Assembly (NCBI GenBank): GCA_016617855.1
Contig: JAECUM010031760.1
Location: 1-64,000 of the forward strand
Source: Megalonaias nervosa
Taxonomy: Eukaryota > Mollusca > Bivalvia > Unionida > Unionidae
Direction of reading: 5' to 3'
Length of the DNA: 64,000 nucleotides
Under the pieces are notes generated by a model that was not told the DNA's origin, did not search any database, and worked only from the letters and a program-made list of their open reading frames with translations. Position numbers and translations under genes: made by a program. Shown one piece after another: positions 31,487 to 41,529 of this stretch (its first letter is position 1; the number at the start of each line of letters is the position of its first letter).

Positions 31487-32282
31487 ACCATATTTATTCA
31501 TTGTGTAAGAAAACTCACTAGCAGTTCATAAATGTGTGAATATAAATAAAATGTGTCATCGGCATGAACAGTCGATTATCTCCGTTAAATATTGTCGATA
31601 AATTTATTACGTTAAGCAGTGTATGCATTGATATACCTTTTAAATATGATCTCAAAGTAGGTAGCGGAAAAGTGTATTTCTTTGTGTCATCATACAGAGT
31701 ACATGTATTAGTTACATGCAAATTTTAAGTAACGATACGATACCCACCCGAAATTAACCCCACCACAACTCAAAATGAATGATTGGAGACGGGAAAACTT
31801 GTAATTATTAGTGTCATTCGAGCTTTTAGCATAGCTTTATCCTCAAAATAATTATTACTGTTGTTATGTTACCTTAATTTAAAAAGGCTGTCTTCACTGT
31901 AGTCATACTAGGCTGTAATGGTTCTAAAACGTATTTCTAAAATATATAATGTTTGACATTAACTTCCTCATGGGTTTAAGACTACATAATTGTATATCCC
32001 GCATGTCTTTAGTGGCGCCTGAAGGGAAGAAGCCAGTTATCCGTGGGTGACACTCCGTGCCATTGGAGTAGAGGATTCTAGTTGTTGAGTAGAGGTTGGG
32101 CCTCCACTCTAATGCAACAGAATACTTTGGCAGCAACAAACGGCCAGCAATTCCTGTGATTGATTAATAGGTTTGTAATGTGAATCTTCAGGTGCTATGT
32201 TATCGAGATCGTTTCACAATGTTCGATTATTTGAAACGGTTATTCTAGTGATTAACGAATTCAACTTTTCTTGAAATCGTAC
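31487..32282 (-). repeat. inner inverted repeat, right arm, distal block
   Basis: Reverse complement of 7158-7751. It is about 200 bases longer than its partner because of small indels, notably around 31560-31900. Most similar at 31960-32200. Confidence 0.9.
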
Positions 32283-32860
32283 ACAGAACATAGCCTCTGG
32301 TGGCAATGGTAATTGGAGTGAAGGTTTGTCTTTGTCCGCTTATATCATCCTATGTGACACTAATATGAAAAACTCAATAATGCAATAATTGATAATAACT
32401 CTCTGTCCCTTTCTTGGGTTCCAGATCGAGAGATGAGCATAGGTAGCAAAATATTATTATTCTTTCATGGGAAAAAACACAAATCGTCTGAGACTTGGTC
32501 TCATTGGAGCCAGGCATACTTCAAACGTGACTCAGAAGATGGCACTGATCCGAGTCACAATAATTTGACACGATTTCTTATTAAGTGCGACGACCAAAAA
32601 GAAAGGTATGCAAAATATCACCTCTTGTGACAGAAGGTCCTGGCTGGAAAGTCACTATGTGTTACAAATCAAACATTTTAGCCAATTACCTCTACAGTGT
32701 TGTTCCAAAGCTAACTTGGTTACTTAAGGTATTTCCTCACAAATTTCTCAAATTGTTTTAGAATTGTCTTGTCGTCTAGATATAGCTTTGGAACTATTGG
32801 ATTTTGGGAGTTTGCCATGGAGTAGTGTAAATGTGCGGTCAAATGTTTATACTCCCTAGA
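32283..32860. other. unmatched spacer in the right repeat
   Basis: 578 bases with no counterpart on the left. It holds a 65-codon plus-strand frame (32433-32630, SIGSKILLFFHGKKHKSSET) that I do not recognise and that may be chance. Confidence 0.55.
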
Positions 32861-33872
32861 GCAAGCTAATGTCCAGTTATCTGATTATATAAGGATTTAT
32901 ATCTAACCTGCCAGGATTTCGTAAAGAAATAATAATATCTTGGATCTTGCTGTCATAGTCACGTTCGCTGCCATAATGAGGTATGTCAAATTCGATCCAC
33001 AATACGAGATTTGTCTATGGTGTGCATCGATATTAAAGACCACAGCCGTTATATCAACAAGATATTACATCTATTGAATACACATTTGTTTCAGGTATAC
33101 TATACACGCTTTCCTTGTTTTTACATCTTACTTTCTTGATTAACAGCATTACATTTATTATCCCCAAATGTAAAGTAAATTGAAACTGACAACGACGTAC
33201 TAATAACAAATCTTCACATTGTCGCAAGTATTTAAGTACTATAAAGTAGAACTGGAAATCTTATTTTAGATCTCTTAAAATCTGGTTCTTAATGGGGGAC
33301 ACAAGAATTCAATGAGTCTTCTTCTTCAAATTTAAAAAAGTCATTTAATAACCCATGCTGTCTATAAAATAAGGTTCTATCCAATACTCCCTATATTTGT
33401 AGCCGCTCGTTTGTTTTGCCTATTGTACATTTTATAACTGTGCTTGTATTATAACGATGATCCTATATACTCTCGCTTTTATCCATTAGTATTAATAATA
33501 CAGGTCAATCATGATGTTGTAGTAAAGCATAGACTATACTGGTTCCGAATCTCAGTGACATACAGTCTTAATTCAGATCAATAAAATTAGGCACTTCGAT
33601 ATTCAATAGTATTTATACTAATTAGTTTCGCATATATAAATATTTAACATACGCAAAACATTGCAGAATCACTAAGCCTGCCGCACGTGCCAGTAAATAT
33701 CAGTTGAACTATTGGTTAAATCAGGTTAGTAGAATAATTCCTAATGGACAGCTCCTGATTGCCACGACCAATTTAAAATATATAATCTTGCAAATGAGAT
33801 TTTATTCGCGTTTCATTATCTCTCTTTCCTGTGACATTTAGTAAAATTTCCACAGCATTTTTAAATACAATT
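32861..33872 (-). repeat. outer inverted repeat, right arm
   Basis: Reverse complement of 1159-2160. Its outer edge is 10 bases before the first ATG of the second virus-like element, so element 2 is directly abutted by, or was cut by, this repeat. Confidence 0.85.
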
Positions 33873-33882
33873 GCACCTTGCT

Positions 33883-34606
33883 ATGCCTACCTCTACCGTG
33901 ACTGCTACCTCATCCTCCACTTTCGAAGTCATCGACGTAACGTTAGATCGTGCCAGTTGGGAGGCCTTGTATCTTTGCCATCTCTTTAACATCTTAATTG
34001 CTGGAACTAGCTGTTCAAGCAAAACCTAATTTGTCAAACGTTGGATCGAACATATAAGTCATATCATCGATTGTCCACTTCAACGTATCGTGTGGTGTTA
34101 CAAAGAGTGGCCATCGGCATACAATCTACAGCGTCAAACTCAAGGAGATTCCATCGTGTTTGAGGAAGGCAGTCCTGGCGAAGACGACGTGATCGTGTCT
34201 GACCCCAGTCAAACCCAACTAGTCGTCTTCGACGACATGTTAGGAGAAGACGAAGAAGAAATTAAATTATGGTTTACGCGCAAATGGCATCACCGTAATG
34301 CCAGTACCATTTACATTACCAAAACATTGTTTCAACAAAGTAAAGCCCATCGTACATCAGTCTCAATGCTCATTACGTAGTCTTGTTTAAAAGTCCAAGA
34401 GATAAATAGCAAGAACAAGTGTTAAAAAAGCAGTTAGGAACTCCTTGGCTGACTCATGCGGACGACGATACCACTCAAATTCCTCATGCCTTTTTACTCA
34501 TTGATTTAAAACCCACCACCCCGATTATTTGCGATTTCGTACCCATCTATTTCACCACTGGTGCCAAGACGTAGGGCCTGTCGTATACACGTCCCTGTCG
34601 ACTTAA
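33883..34606 (+). pseudogene. element 2 DNA-packaging ATPase (A32-like), degraded
   Basis: From ATG 33883 (MPTSTVTATSSSTFEVIDVT). Walker A is recognisable but mutated (IAGTSCSSKT: the Gly before Lys is Ser) and is followed at once by a TAA. Walker B is LVVFDDMLGEDEEE, then TIYITKTLFQQSKAH with the expected Gln, then, in shifted frames, the C-terminal part ending WCQDVGPVVYTSLST at 34606. About 240 codons. Base composition is clearly more GC-rich than element 1. It is a different lineage of the same packaging enzyme, inactive. Confidence 0.9.
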
Positions 34607-34633
34607 AAAAATCAATAAAAACCTCCGACACTT

Positions 34634-34990
34634 TTGGACGGTCTCACACATCGTCAACATGACTTCCCTTCGGTCTCATCTTCGGTGAAATTGATTCGTG
34701 CCTTGTACGGTATTAGTAGCGAACAAAATCCGCAAATGCGTGCTCGTGTCTTAGAAGCCAGTCTCAAAGAAGTCTTACGATGGTTTACGATGACAGCACG
34801 TCAATTACTTGAAGGCATCATTCACATCCCACATCATACCAAACGCTTTTCTGACGCAACTGGGAGAGTCCCCATCGACACTCAAGCCAAAAGGCAGATC
34901 ATTTTAAAAAAAATGGAGGTAGCGGTTCTCTAGGAGGTTTCATCATTCGCTCCCTTTTAAAATGGGATCATAATGCCCCAAAAGTTGTCC
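34634..34990 (+). pseudogene. element 2 small GGF protein, copy A
   Basis: Open for about 99 codons: LIRALYGISSEQNPQMRARV, LRWFTMTARQLLEGIIHIPH, then RQIILKK. After a one-base shift near 34915 comes the Gly-rich hydrophobic end (GGSGSLGGFIIRSLL). The layout (helical N-terminus with a Pro-His-x-x-K/R-x-F centre, Lys-rich strand, GGF end) repeats in the frame at 36087-36327, so the two look paralogous. Likely a minor virion protein; exact role unknown. Confidence 0.55.
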
Positions 34991-35490
34991 CCAAGAAAAA
35001 AGCCACCCCCAACCCAAACGTACTCAGAAAAAAAGAGCAGGGGTGTCAAGACAAGGTCACAGCCCCAGAAAAAGAAAAGTTGCAAGAAAAGACCCCATAA
35101 ATCAGCTTCTACCCGCAGGAGAGGCAGTGCGGCCAGGACGCAACCTTACATCCCCACGCCACGACCTGCAGCGACGGTGACCACGTCTCCAATAGCCTCA
35201 GGTTCTTCCACTTTACCGTTGCTAGTGATGGGAGTCAAACCCAATCTGACACATGTCTTTCCAAATTTGACGAAAAAATAGAACCCCGTGTCTCAAGGAA
35301 CTTCCCCTCCATTGGTGACACCCTCCTCCTCTTTAGCTGCTGAGGCAGCTGCTAGCAAAGTGCACTCCCCCAAAATAAAGTCCAAGAAAGATTGGGTATG
35401 TTACAGAGTTTACTGGATTTATCCAAGCGAGAACTGTCACGATTTAGTCCATTGCGAACCACTCAACTTCGAGTGATGCCTGCAATGAAA
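34973..35490 (+). pseudogene. basic, Pro/Ser/Lys-rich region of element 2
   Basis: Several overlapping basic frames (for example 34973-35281, PQKLSPRKKPPPTQTYSEKK). One alternate frame gives RLGMLQSLLDLSKRELSRFS and LRTTQLRVMPAMKMIRRTD near 35390-35500, which reads like a true C-terminal helical part. Which frame is native cannot be settled by eye because of decay. Composition suggests a DNA-binding core or scaffold protein. Confidence 0.35.
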
Positions 35491-35560
35491 ATGATACGAC
35501 GGACCGACAATCAATGGCGACGCAATCGACCACTATAAGAAAAGACCTCGGACAAACGAA

Positions 35561-35792
35561 GTGTATGAATACATTTGTGCTCCTAAACGCAAAAAGATGT
35601 CACCTAAAATATGCACACCACCACCATCGTCGTTCTCCTGTCAAGAAAGGGGAAAAAAACGGACAGTCTCGTCGTTTGACACCACATCCGAAACAAAGTT
35701 TAGCCCAACATCGTTCCCCCAAGAAAAGACCCAGTCGTCCAAATGAAAAGAGGTTCCTGCAGAGAGGAGGAACTTTATCGCTGTTTTGTTAA
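35561..35792 (+). pseudogene. element 2 small basic core peptide, tandem copy 1
   Basis: Contains MSPK followed by THHHRRSPVKKGEK-like residues in one frame and RRLTPHPKQSLAQHRSPKKR downstream. The same start (AAAAAGATGTCACCTAAAA in DNA) recurs 312 bases later, so this is one of two tandem copies. Highly basic and His-rich, as expected for a DNA-condensing core peptide. Confidence 0.45.
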
Positions 35793-35907
35793 CACAGCGT
35801 CTCAAAAGTATTCCTGGTCTATTACCAGCAGTCAAAAGATAAGTTAAAATGATGCGTGTCGAACGATGCACCTCAATTTATTTCTGCTTCTGGACAAAAC
35901 AAAAAAA

Positions 35908-36072
35908 AAGATGTCACCTAAAAGAAGTACACACCACCACCACACCCTTGCCAGAAAAGGAGAGAAAAGGAAAGGGCTGCCTCCTCGTTTAGCCAGACAT
36001 TGTGGTCCGTTCTGTCCAAAGCTTCTCTACCCATGCGAAAACAACTCATTCAAACAGCCTCCAAAGGCGTAA
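35908..36072 (+). pseudogene. element 2 small basic core peptide, tandem copy 2
   Basis: Starts MSPKRSTHHHHTLARKGEKR, closely resembling copy 1, then loses frame. The upstream CDS end and ribosome context are also duplicated. See copy 1 for role. Confidence 0.45.
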
Positions 36073-36086
36073 TAGATAATGTGAGA

Positions 36087-36327
36087 ATGTTGTGTGAATG
36101 TGTTGAAAAGAACGATACCTTTGTCTAAACACCAGAACGAACGCTTCGCCAAGCATCGACACGTTCGTCGCCATATGGTTCTAACGAAAATCCCCATTCG
36201 TCAAAAGAAACATTTGTTGGTGCGACGAGGAGGATTTTTACCCCTGATAGGTCCCATTGTCAAAGGAATAGAGCGAGCAATGCTGGGAGGACACCTGAGA
36301 GGTGTTTTGCCAATGGATCCAAGATAA
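36087..36327 (+). pseudogene. element 2 small GGF protein, copy B
   Basis: MLCECVEKNDTF in one frame shifts to LKRTIPLSKHQNERFAKHRH and RQKKHLLVRRGGFLPLIGPI in the next, ending LPMDPR at 36327. Basic, with the RRGGFLPLI motif shared by many Polinton small late proteins. Paralogue of 34634-34990. Confidence 0.6.
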
Positions 36328-36395
36328 AACGGACCAAGAAGATAAAAGGGACCTCTGGGGTGAAAAGATTTTAGACGTGTACTTTGGAATCTGAT

Positions 36396-36960
36396 GGAAT
36401 GACGAAAGCTAACTTTAGTCCCTTACAATCGATGGATGGAATTCCAGCGTTGGCAAGAACAACACGAATTGCAATAGTTGATTGATCGCAGCGATTTGTC
36501 AGAAACGGAAACATCACAACGGCACGGACAAGTGTTACAACGACTTCAACTCTTTCACCAGAAAGCTTAAGAAGAAACAGCTCCACCGACTTGGAAAGAT
36601 TTCAAGGCTGATGAAAAGTCCATCACCGCCACCACCTCCAATGACCGTGACAGACGCAACCCCACGGAGGCTATTCGAAGAAGATGCATGAGAAATCTTT
36701 CAAGTACCATCAGCTCTTCCCATCCCTAGTAAGATTGCAACGGTCTTGTTGACCCATCACCCACTACCTAACGAGAAGAACTCAAATCTTGGGTTAAAAA
36801 GATGATGTCCATTACTACTTCGACATAATTCAAAACGAAAAAATTGAAATCAGAAATGAAAAAAGAAAGCAAGCCAAAGCCATCCCATTACCACCACCAG
36901 TACCAAAGCCGTTTCCAAACCACTACCTCACCCCAGCTAGAGTAGTATCAGCGAAGAGTG
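36396..36960 (+). pseudogene. element 2 Gln/Arg-rich and Pro-rich protein remnant
   Basis: Legible pieces in shifting frames: LTLVPYNRWMEFQRWQEQHE, SETETSQRHGQVLQRLQLFH, a PPPPPMT stretch, then IPLPPPVPKPFPNHYLTPAR. Looks like one decayed coiled-coil plus proline-rich protein, whose class I cannot name. At least four breaks. Confidence 0.4.
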
Positions 36961-37252
36961 ACTTATGAAAGAAAGAGAAACTCCTAATGGAGAATTTGTT
37001 AGACAGCAGTTTACTACGATCCAGTCCATCCTGCGCGATACGCCTTCTATAAATTCGAAGACATGAACGGGGAAGTGTTAACAGGAACGTTCTACTTGCC
37101 TGAGTTACAACGAGTGACCACAAAAGAAGACGAAATGTACAATATCGAAAGCATCAAAGAACCCTTAAAGTGGGAAAACGACGTATCAAAGAAGTCAAAG
37201 GACGTTGGAAAGGATATCTTGGACCGACGCTTCGCAAATCATCAACTATAAA
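36961..37252 (+). pseudogene. element 2 integrase C-terminal fragment
   Basis: The frame MNGEVLTGTFYLPELQRVTT matches the barrel-like segment preceding the chromodomain in Polinton integrases (compare LGEPITGSFYEQKLQKT in element 1). It is followed by MYNIESIK and, after shifts, KEVKGRWKGY and WTDASQIINYKMK, the usual chromodomain end. The catalytic core is not visible upstream. This is a truncated or badly decayed integrase. Confidence 0.65.
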
Positions 37253-37329
37253 ATGAAGTGATCATCATACCGTTTAACACTTCCTGAACAACAACAGTAA
37301 CCCCTCCTTCCCCTTCTCCACGTTCTTAT

Positions 37330-37680
37330 GTGCAAGTTCTACAAAAGCAACCCTTGTGGGTGTGGTGTGGAGAACGTGTGCTTAAAACTCAAATCGTCTT
37401 TTCCTGGCAAATCTTAGTGGTGTATTGTGTCATCGGTGCTGCCATCGCCAATTTGAGTTTGCGACAAGGAGACAAACAATTGTTGACTATTTTTCTGAGC
37501 AGTTGCATCGGTGACCTTCTCTCCAAACCTACCCTGAAATACTCAAATGGTAAAAACGAGAGCCTTGCGACTAATGCCAGTCACCCTTATAACAGACACC
37601 AACAGAACAACAATAACACTCTTTTGGGCACTCCTCGGACCTCGACTGACCCATCGGACAGCAGAACTCTAGAATTATGA
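37330..37680 (+). CDS. element 2 hydrophobic protein upstream of penton
   Basis: Open frame of about 116 codons; hydrophobic middle (IVFSWQILVVYCVIGAAIAN and TIFLSSCIGDLL) suggesting one or two membrane segments, then a polar Asn/Gln-rich tail. No ATG at the true beginning is certain. Its TGA (37678-37680) overlaps the penton ATG as ATGA, which supports its being a real gene. Function unknown. Confidence 0.45.
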   Translation: MQVLQKQPLWVWCGERVLKTQIVFSWQILVVYCVIGAAIANLSLRQGDKQLLTIFLSSCIGDLLSKPTLKYSNGKNESLATNASHPYNRHQQNNNNTLLGTPRTSTDPSDSRTLEL

Positions 37681-38600
37681 ATAACAAATTTTACTTAACT
37701 TTACCCAGTGACAGTTCAATGGATGCATTTCCCCACAATACTTTGTATTGTTTTACGGCCTAATTACCTCAGGCCATCCAATTCGATCACGAAGCCCATT
37801 TGGAAGTGGCTTTGGTCGAAATGATTCACCCACACATATCCTAATCTTCACTGAAAATCAAGCGAAGTTTTGGGTCGAAATCCAGAATACAAGTAAAAGA
37901 AAACTTGGATACCAAAGACCCTGATTTTTACCCATCCAAATAAAACACCACTAACCAATGATCCCCTGAGCCTTTATGAGATGAAAATTCATACAGGCTA
38001 TTATTTCAACGGTCAACATTTGGTGGAAACGATTGGCACTACTCTCGACACTCAGTTTGGCAAAGTCCTGACGAAACAGAGCAAAGCTGTCACGATCGAG
38101 AAGCAAATTGTGGCTCATTGTTTACGGATGAAACATACGGATGCCCAAATGTTGTCCATCACTTTGAATCACAGTTTGACATGATTTGTGGAGAGAAGAT
38201 CACATTATCTAATGGTCAGGTTTCCCCTGACATCAGCATCGTCAGCAACAGCCGATTTTTAAAGTTATTTCGTCACCCGGCAGAATTGAACGAAGGAGTA
38301 AATTTGATAATTGTGTACTCCGATGTGGTTGAGTGCAGCGTGGTGGGACACAAATCTGCACCATTACTTCAACTCACTCCTTTCAAAGTGGATTCTGCTA
38401 TGACAACTGACGAGGAAGGTGGAAACACTTATCACGTTCACCACGAATTTGTACAGCCTCATTATTAGCCCGTCAGCAAGTCATGTTTTGACACTGTCAA
38501 CATTGGTATAAAATGAGATCTGGGACAAAATATTCCATTCTCCAAAGGAAAAGTTACGGTGAAACTCCATTTTCAAAAAAGATTCTCTAACGACCTGTAA
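37677..38600 (+). pseudogene. element 2 minor capsid protein (penton)
   Basis: N-terminus MNNKFYLTLPSDSSMDAFPH and, after several shifts and stops, a long legible part (38118-38468) with NEGVNLIIVYSDVVECSVVG, APLLQLTP and a C-terminus with KGKVTVKLHFQKR ending at TAA 38598-38600. The VYSD-x(8)-G-x-x-x-APLL and VTVKLHF signatures are those of pentons in the F54H12.2-associated Polinton lineage. About 305 codons. Forms capsid vertices; dead copy. Confidence 0.75.
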
Positions 38601-39042
38601 GTCATTTATCCTGTGTACCGAAGAGTCTCTCGACAGCAAGGACATGGTTTAGGAGATATGCTGAAATCTGCGTTTCGTTCGGAGGCCCCGTTTTGAAACT
38701 GATGACGACGCGAGGATGGCACGCCTTGAACGATATCGCTAGGACGCATGAAAAAGAATTTGTCCAAAATGTCATCATTGACAAACAAACTCCCAAAGAA
38801 GCCTCCTTGAGAGCAGGCAAAAATGTCTTGCTTCAAACTGGAAAAGACATTTTGCGTCGACGAGAAACTCCTATAATGCCCTTGAGGTTGCCGAGTCAGG
38901 CATTCCTGCTTCCCTGACACCACAGCAAGGACAAGGCAGAAAGATACGACTGAGGCACACCTTCAGAGGAGTTCACACACACAGAGCCAGAAAGACAAAG
39001 AATAGAAGAACCGTCAGAGAATTAGACGTCTTCGATTATTAA
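38601..39042 (+). pseudogene. element 2 virion core/pVI-like protein
   Basis: Begins about VIYPVYRRVSRQQGHGLGDM followed by LKSAFRSEAPF; shifts to TRGWHALNDIARTHEKEFVQ and ASLRAGKNVLLQTGKDILRR; shifts again to a basic tail (RHTFRGVHTHRARKTKNRRT) ending VFDY at 39042. A GHG-L/I-G start, helical middle and Lys/Arg-rich end are typical of the core protein between penton and capsid genes. Two frameshifts. Confidence 0.55.
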
Positions 39043-39114
39043 GCAACAGAGAGAGAAAAATGATGCACCGAAAGTCTTGTGAAATATTCCAAGTAGGAAC
39101 TGAATTTCTTTGCC

Positions 39115-40284
39115 ATGCCACCTACCATGACGATGATGCAAGAATCCCAGTGGGTAGAATTTCATCCCGTCTCCTCTTTCACGGATTCAGCTCCCATCAA
39201 ATTTGAAATCAGAGCAGCCCGAAGATTACATCGATCTGAATAGCAGTTACTTGTATCTGAAGATCAATGTTCAAAAAACGGGCGACGATCCGCTCTACAT
39301 GTTGATGCCAGATAAGACCCCGTCATCAATTTCATGCATTCCATTTTCAGCGAAGTGGATTTGTACTTGAATAACAAGGTGGTCAGCAGTAGGATGGATA
39401 CTTACCCTTATCAAGCGTACCTAGAAGATCTCTTGACGTACGAAAAATAGCTCAAGAGACACTTCTGACGCGTTATGGAAACCTGACACCACGTTCAACA
39501 GCATTACGATTGCTGGGGACGACCGAAATGTGGCATTTGTCGATCATCGAAAGAAAATCAAAGAGGGACGAAGTTTAGAACTGATGTATCGTTTGAATAT
39601 GTGGTTGCAAGAGAAGTATTTGCTGAACGGGTGGATGTCCGAATGAGACTGAATCGCAGCGGTACCGCTTTATATGTGATGGCCGATGCCAAAGAGTACA
39701 AAACTATCATCCAAAAAATCAGACTCTACGTGCGACGCGTGGAAGTCTTACCTAAAATGGGAAATGACATCAGTCACACTTTGAGCAGAACGACCGCCAA
39801 GTATCCGACACGACACGTGGAAGCGAAAACCTTCACCATTGCCACTAGAGTCCGATCCAAAATCGAAGATCATCTATTCCAAGGACAGTTACCCAAGCGT
39901 GTAATCATTAGTATCGTCAGCAATGTGTACCAGACCCTTCGAACCTAAGTTTTCCGACAAGAAGTACTTGATATCGTACTTGTCCCAGTACGAAGCCAAG
40001 GGACAGTTAGGAACCAACACCAGTCACGGCATTTCGTGCGAAGATTATACAGGAGGTTACACTTTTCGGGCTTTTGATTTCACTCCTGACCAAGGCAGCG
40101 ACGAGGGACATTTCCACCCTATAACATCAGGCCAACTGTGAACGGAACTTCAGTTTGTTACAGTTCTAACCGAGGCGGTGAACGTCATCTTGCATGCGGA
40201 ATTTGACAATACAGTATAAGTCGACAGTTTGAGAGAAGTAATTCTAGACTATCAGAAGCTATGGAAGACTCTTTTCCGTCTTTG
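39115..40284 (+). pseudogene. element 2 major capsid protein (F54H12.2-like lineage)
   Basis: MPPTMTMMQESQWVEFHPVS, then INFMHSIFSEVDLYLNNKVV and TYPYQAYLEDLLTYEK, all diagnostic of the double-jelly-roll capsid proteins usually labelled F54H12.2-like. A second open part (39601-39948) contains FAERVDVRMRLNRSGTALYV and RLYVRRVEVLP. The C-terminus is readable in shifted frame as TEAVNVILHAEFDNTV then LREVILDY. About 385 codons with at least five lesions. Distinct in sequence from the element 1 capsid protein. Confidence 0.85.
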
Positions 40285-40769
40285 AGTGGTGGAGGCTCTT
40301 TGGAAATGGAATGGGAGGATATGTTGGAACTGGCAGAAAAAGACAAAGACGAAGAGAACATAGTGATGGTAAGATGGCAAGAACAAGAACAGCATTTAGT
40401 CTCCTGTTTTGCTAAACATCTGGCAGGAATAATTACAGAGTTGACCAAGAAACATTGCTATGGATGTCCAAACGATCATCCCAGCCAAATTCAACACGAT
40501 AAATGCCTGATGATGAGCCAAGAAGAAAAAATTGGACGATTATTTGGATGAAACTTGGGGTCGCATCTCGGAAAGAGCAGTGTTGCGTCAGTGGTATCAA
40601 GACTGCGTGTCCATTCCTCTTATCTATTTACTTCTCTGGAAATCCGTCGCATCGAAGCTCTCTTTGCACAGAGTACGGAGACGAAGCGAAGAACCGTTTA
40701 CTTGACAGAGATTTTCAAGCAAAACTTCAGAATTTAATTGATGACTTATTATCATCTGTTAAACAATAA
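40261..40769 (+). pseudogene. element 2 CYGC/HPSQ protein
   Basis: Acidic N-terminus (GSLEMEWEDMLELAEKDKDE) then KKHCYGCPNDHPSQIQHDKC, a Cys/His pattern I recognise from an unnamed protein accompanying the F54H12.2-like capsid gene in many invertebrate Polintons; possibly zinc-binding. Frame shifts near 40540 and 40640 lead to a C-terminal part (LLDRDFQAKLQNLIDDLLSS) ending 40769. It overlaps the end of the capsid gene and the start of the protease. Confidence 0.6.
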
Positions 40770-41185
40770 AGGAACAAAATGGATACCTGAGAACTTATTA
40801 CCTTTTGAAAAACAGTTCGTACATCGGTTCTTGGAATCCTGTCGTGTGAGCTAAAGATGAAGGTCCTTATCGCAAACCTAAGGACCATCAAGCTTATGTC
40901 ATTAACACGGACGACCGTCATCTCCCAGGAACCCACTAGGTAGCCGTCTACTTTCCCCACGATACCTGTGTGGAGTATTTTGATTCGCATGGATTACCAC
41001 CTTCGGAAGACTACATCATCGATTTTATGAGAAGAGATGCCAAGACGACACCATTCAATAATGTGAAATTAGAAGGCACAGATTCCATGGTGTTTGGACA
41101 ATATTATGTGTATTTTCTTCATCAACGCAGCCTTGGATATCCTTTAGAACATATAGTGATTTATTTTGATCGTGACTCTTCATAA
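40741..41185 (+). pseudogene. element 2 adenain-like protease, catalytically dead
   Basis: From ATG 40741 (MTYYHLLNNKGTKWIPENLL); after a shift near 40850, AYVINTDDRHLPGTH is followed by TAG where the usual Trp stands, then VAVYFPHDTCVEYFDSHGLP and LEGTDSMVFGQYYVYFLHQR. The position normally holding the catalytic Cys (the residue before GQY) is Phe, and the Cys two residues after that is Tyr. The His and Asp regions survive. About 148 codons. The processing protease of element 2 can no longer work. Confidence 0.88.
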
Positions 41186-41529
41186 TAACAATCATAAAGA
41201 AGATAGATGGTTTTGTGGCCATTATGGATATCTCTTGTCTTTAGCTAGGAAACGTAATGTACTTCAATGGCCAATTGACCTCCATCAGTGGAAGTCTAAC
41301 TTGACTTCACAACGTTGTCAACCTTGTCAAAAATTTGTTATTTGGAAAACGTGTTGAGGTTATTTATATCTTGGTTGTTTGTTGGTTGAATAAAAATGTT
41401 GTGTTTTCAAAAAGGCTGTGCTTTTGTTTTAAGAAAATGAATACTGTAATAATGATATATGCTCATTCACTTCTCTCTATTCCTCTACATTAGATGACCT
41501 ATAGCGTTTCTACCAAAAAGCCATAGGGA
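41186..41529. other. gap between element 2 protease and LINE
   Basis: Contains a short frame (41166-41357) with no recognised motif and an AATAAA at about 41390 that could be the 3' processing signal of the element 2 capsid-region transcript. Nothing else seen. Confidence 0.5.
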
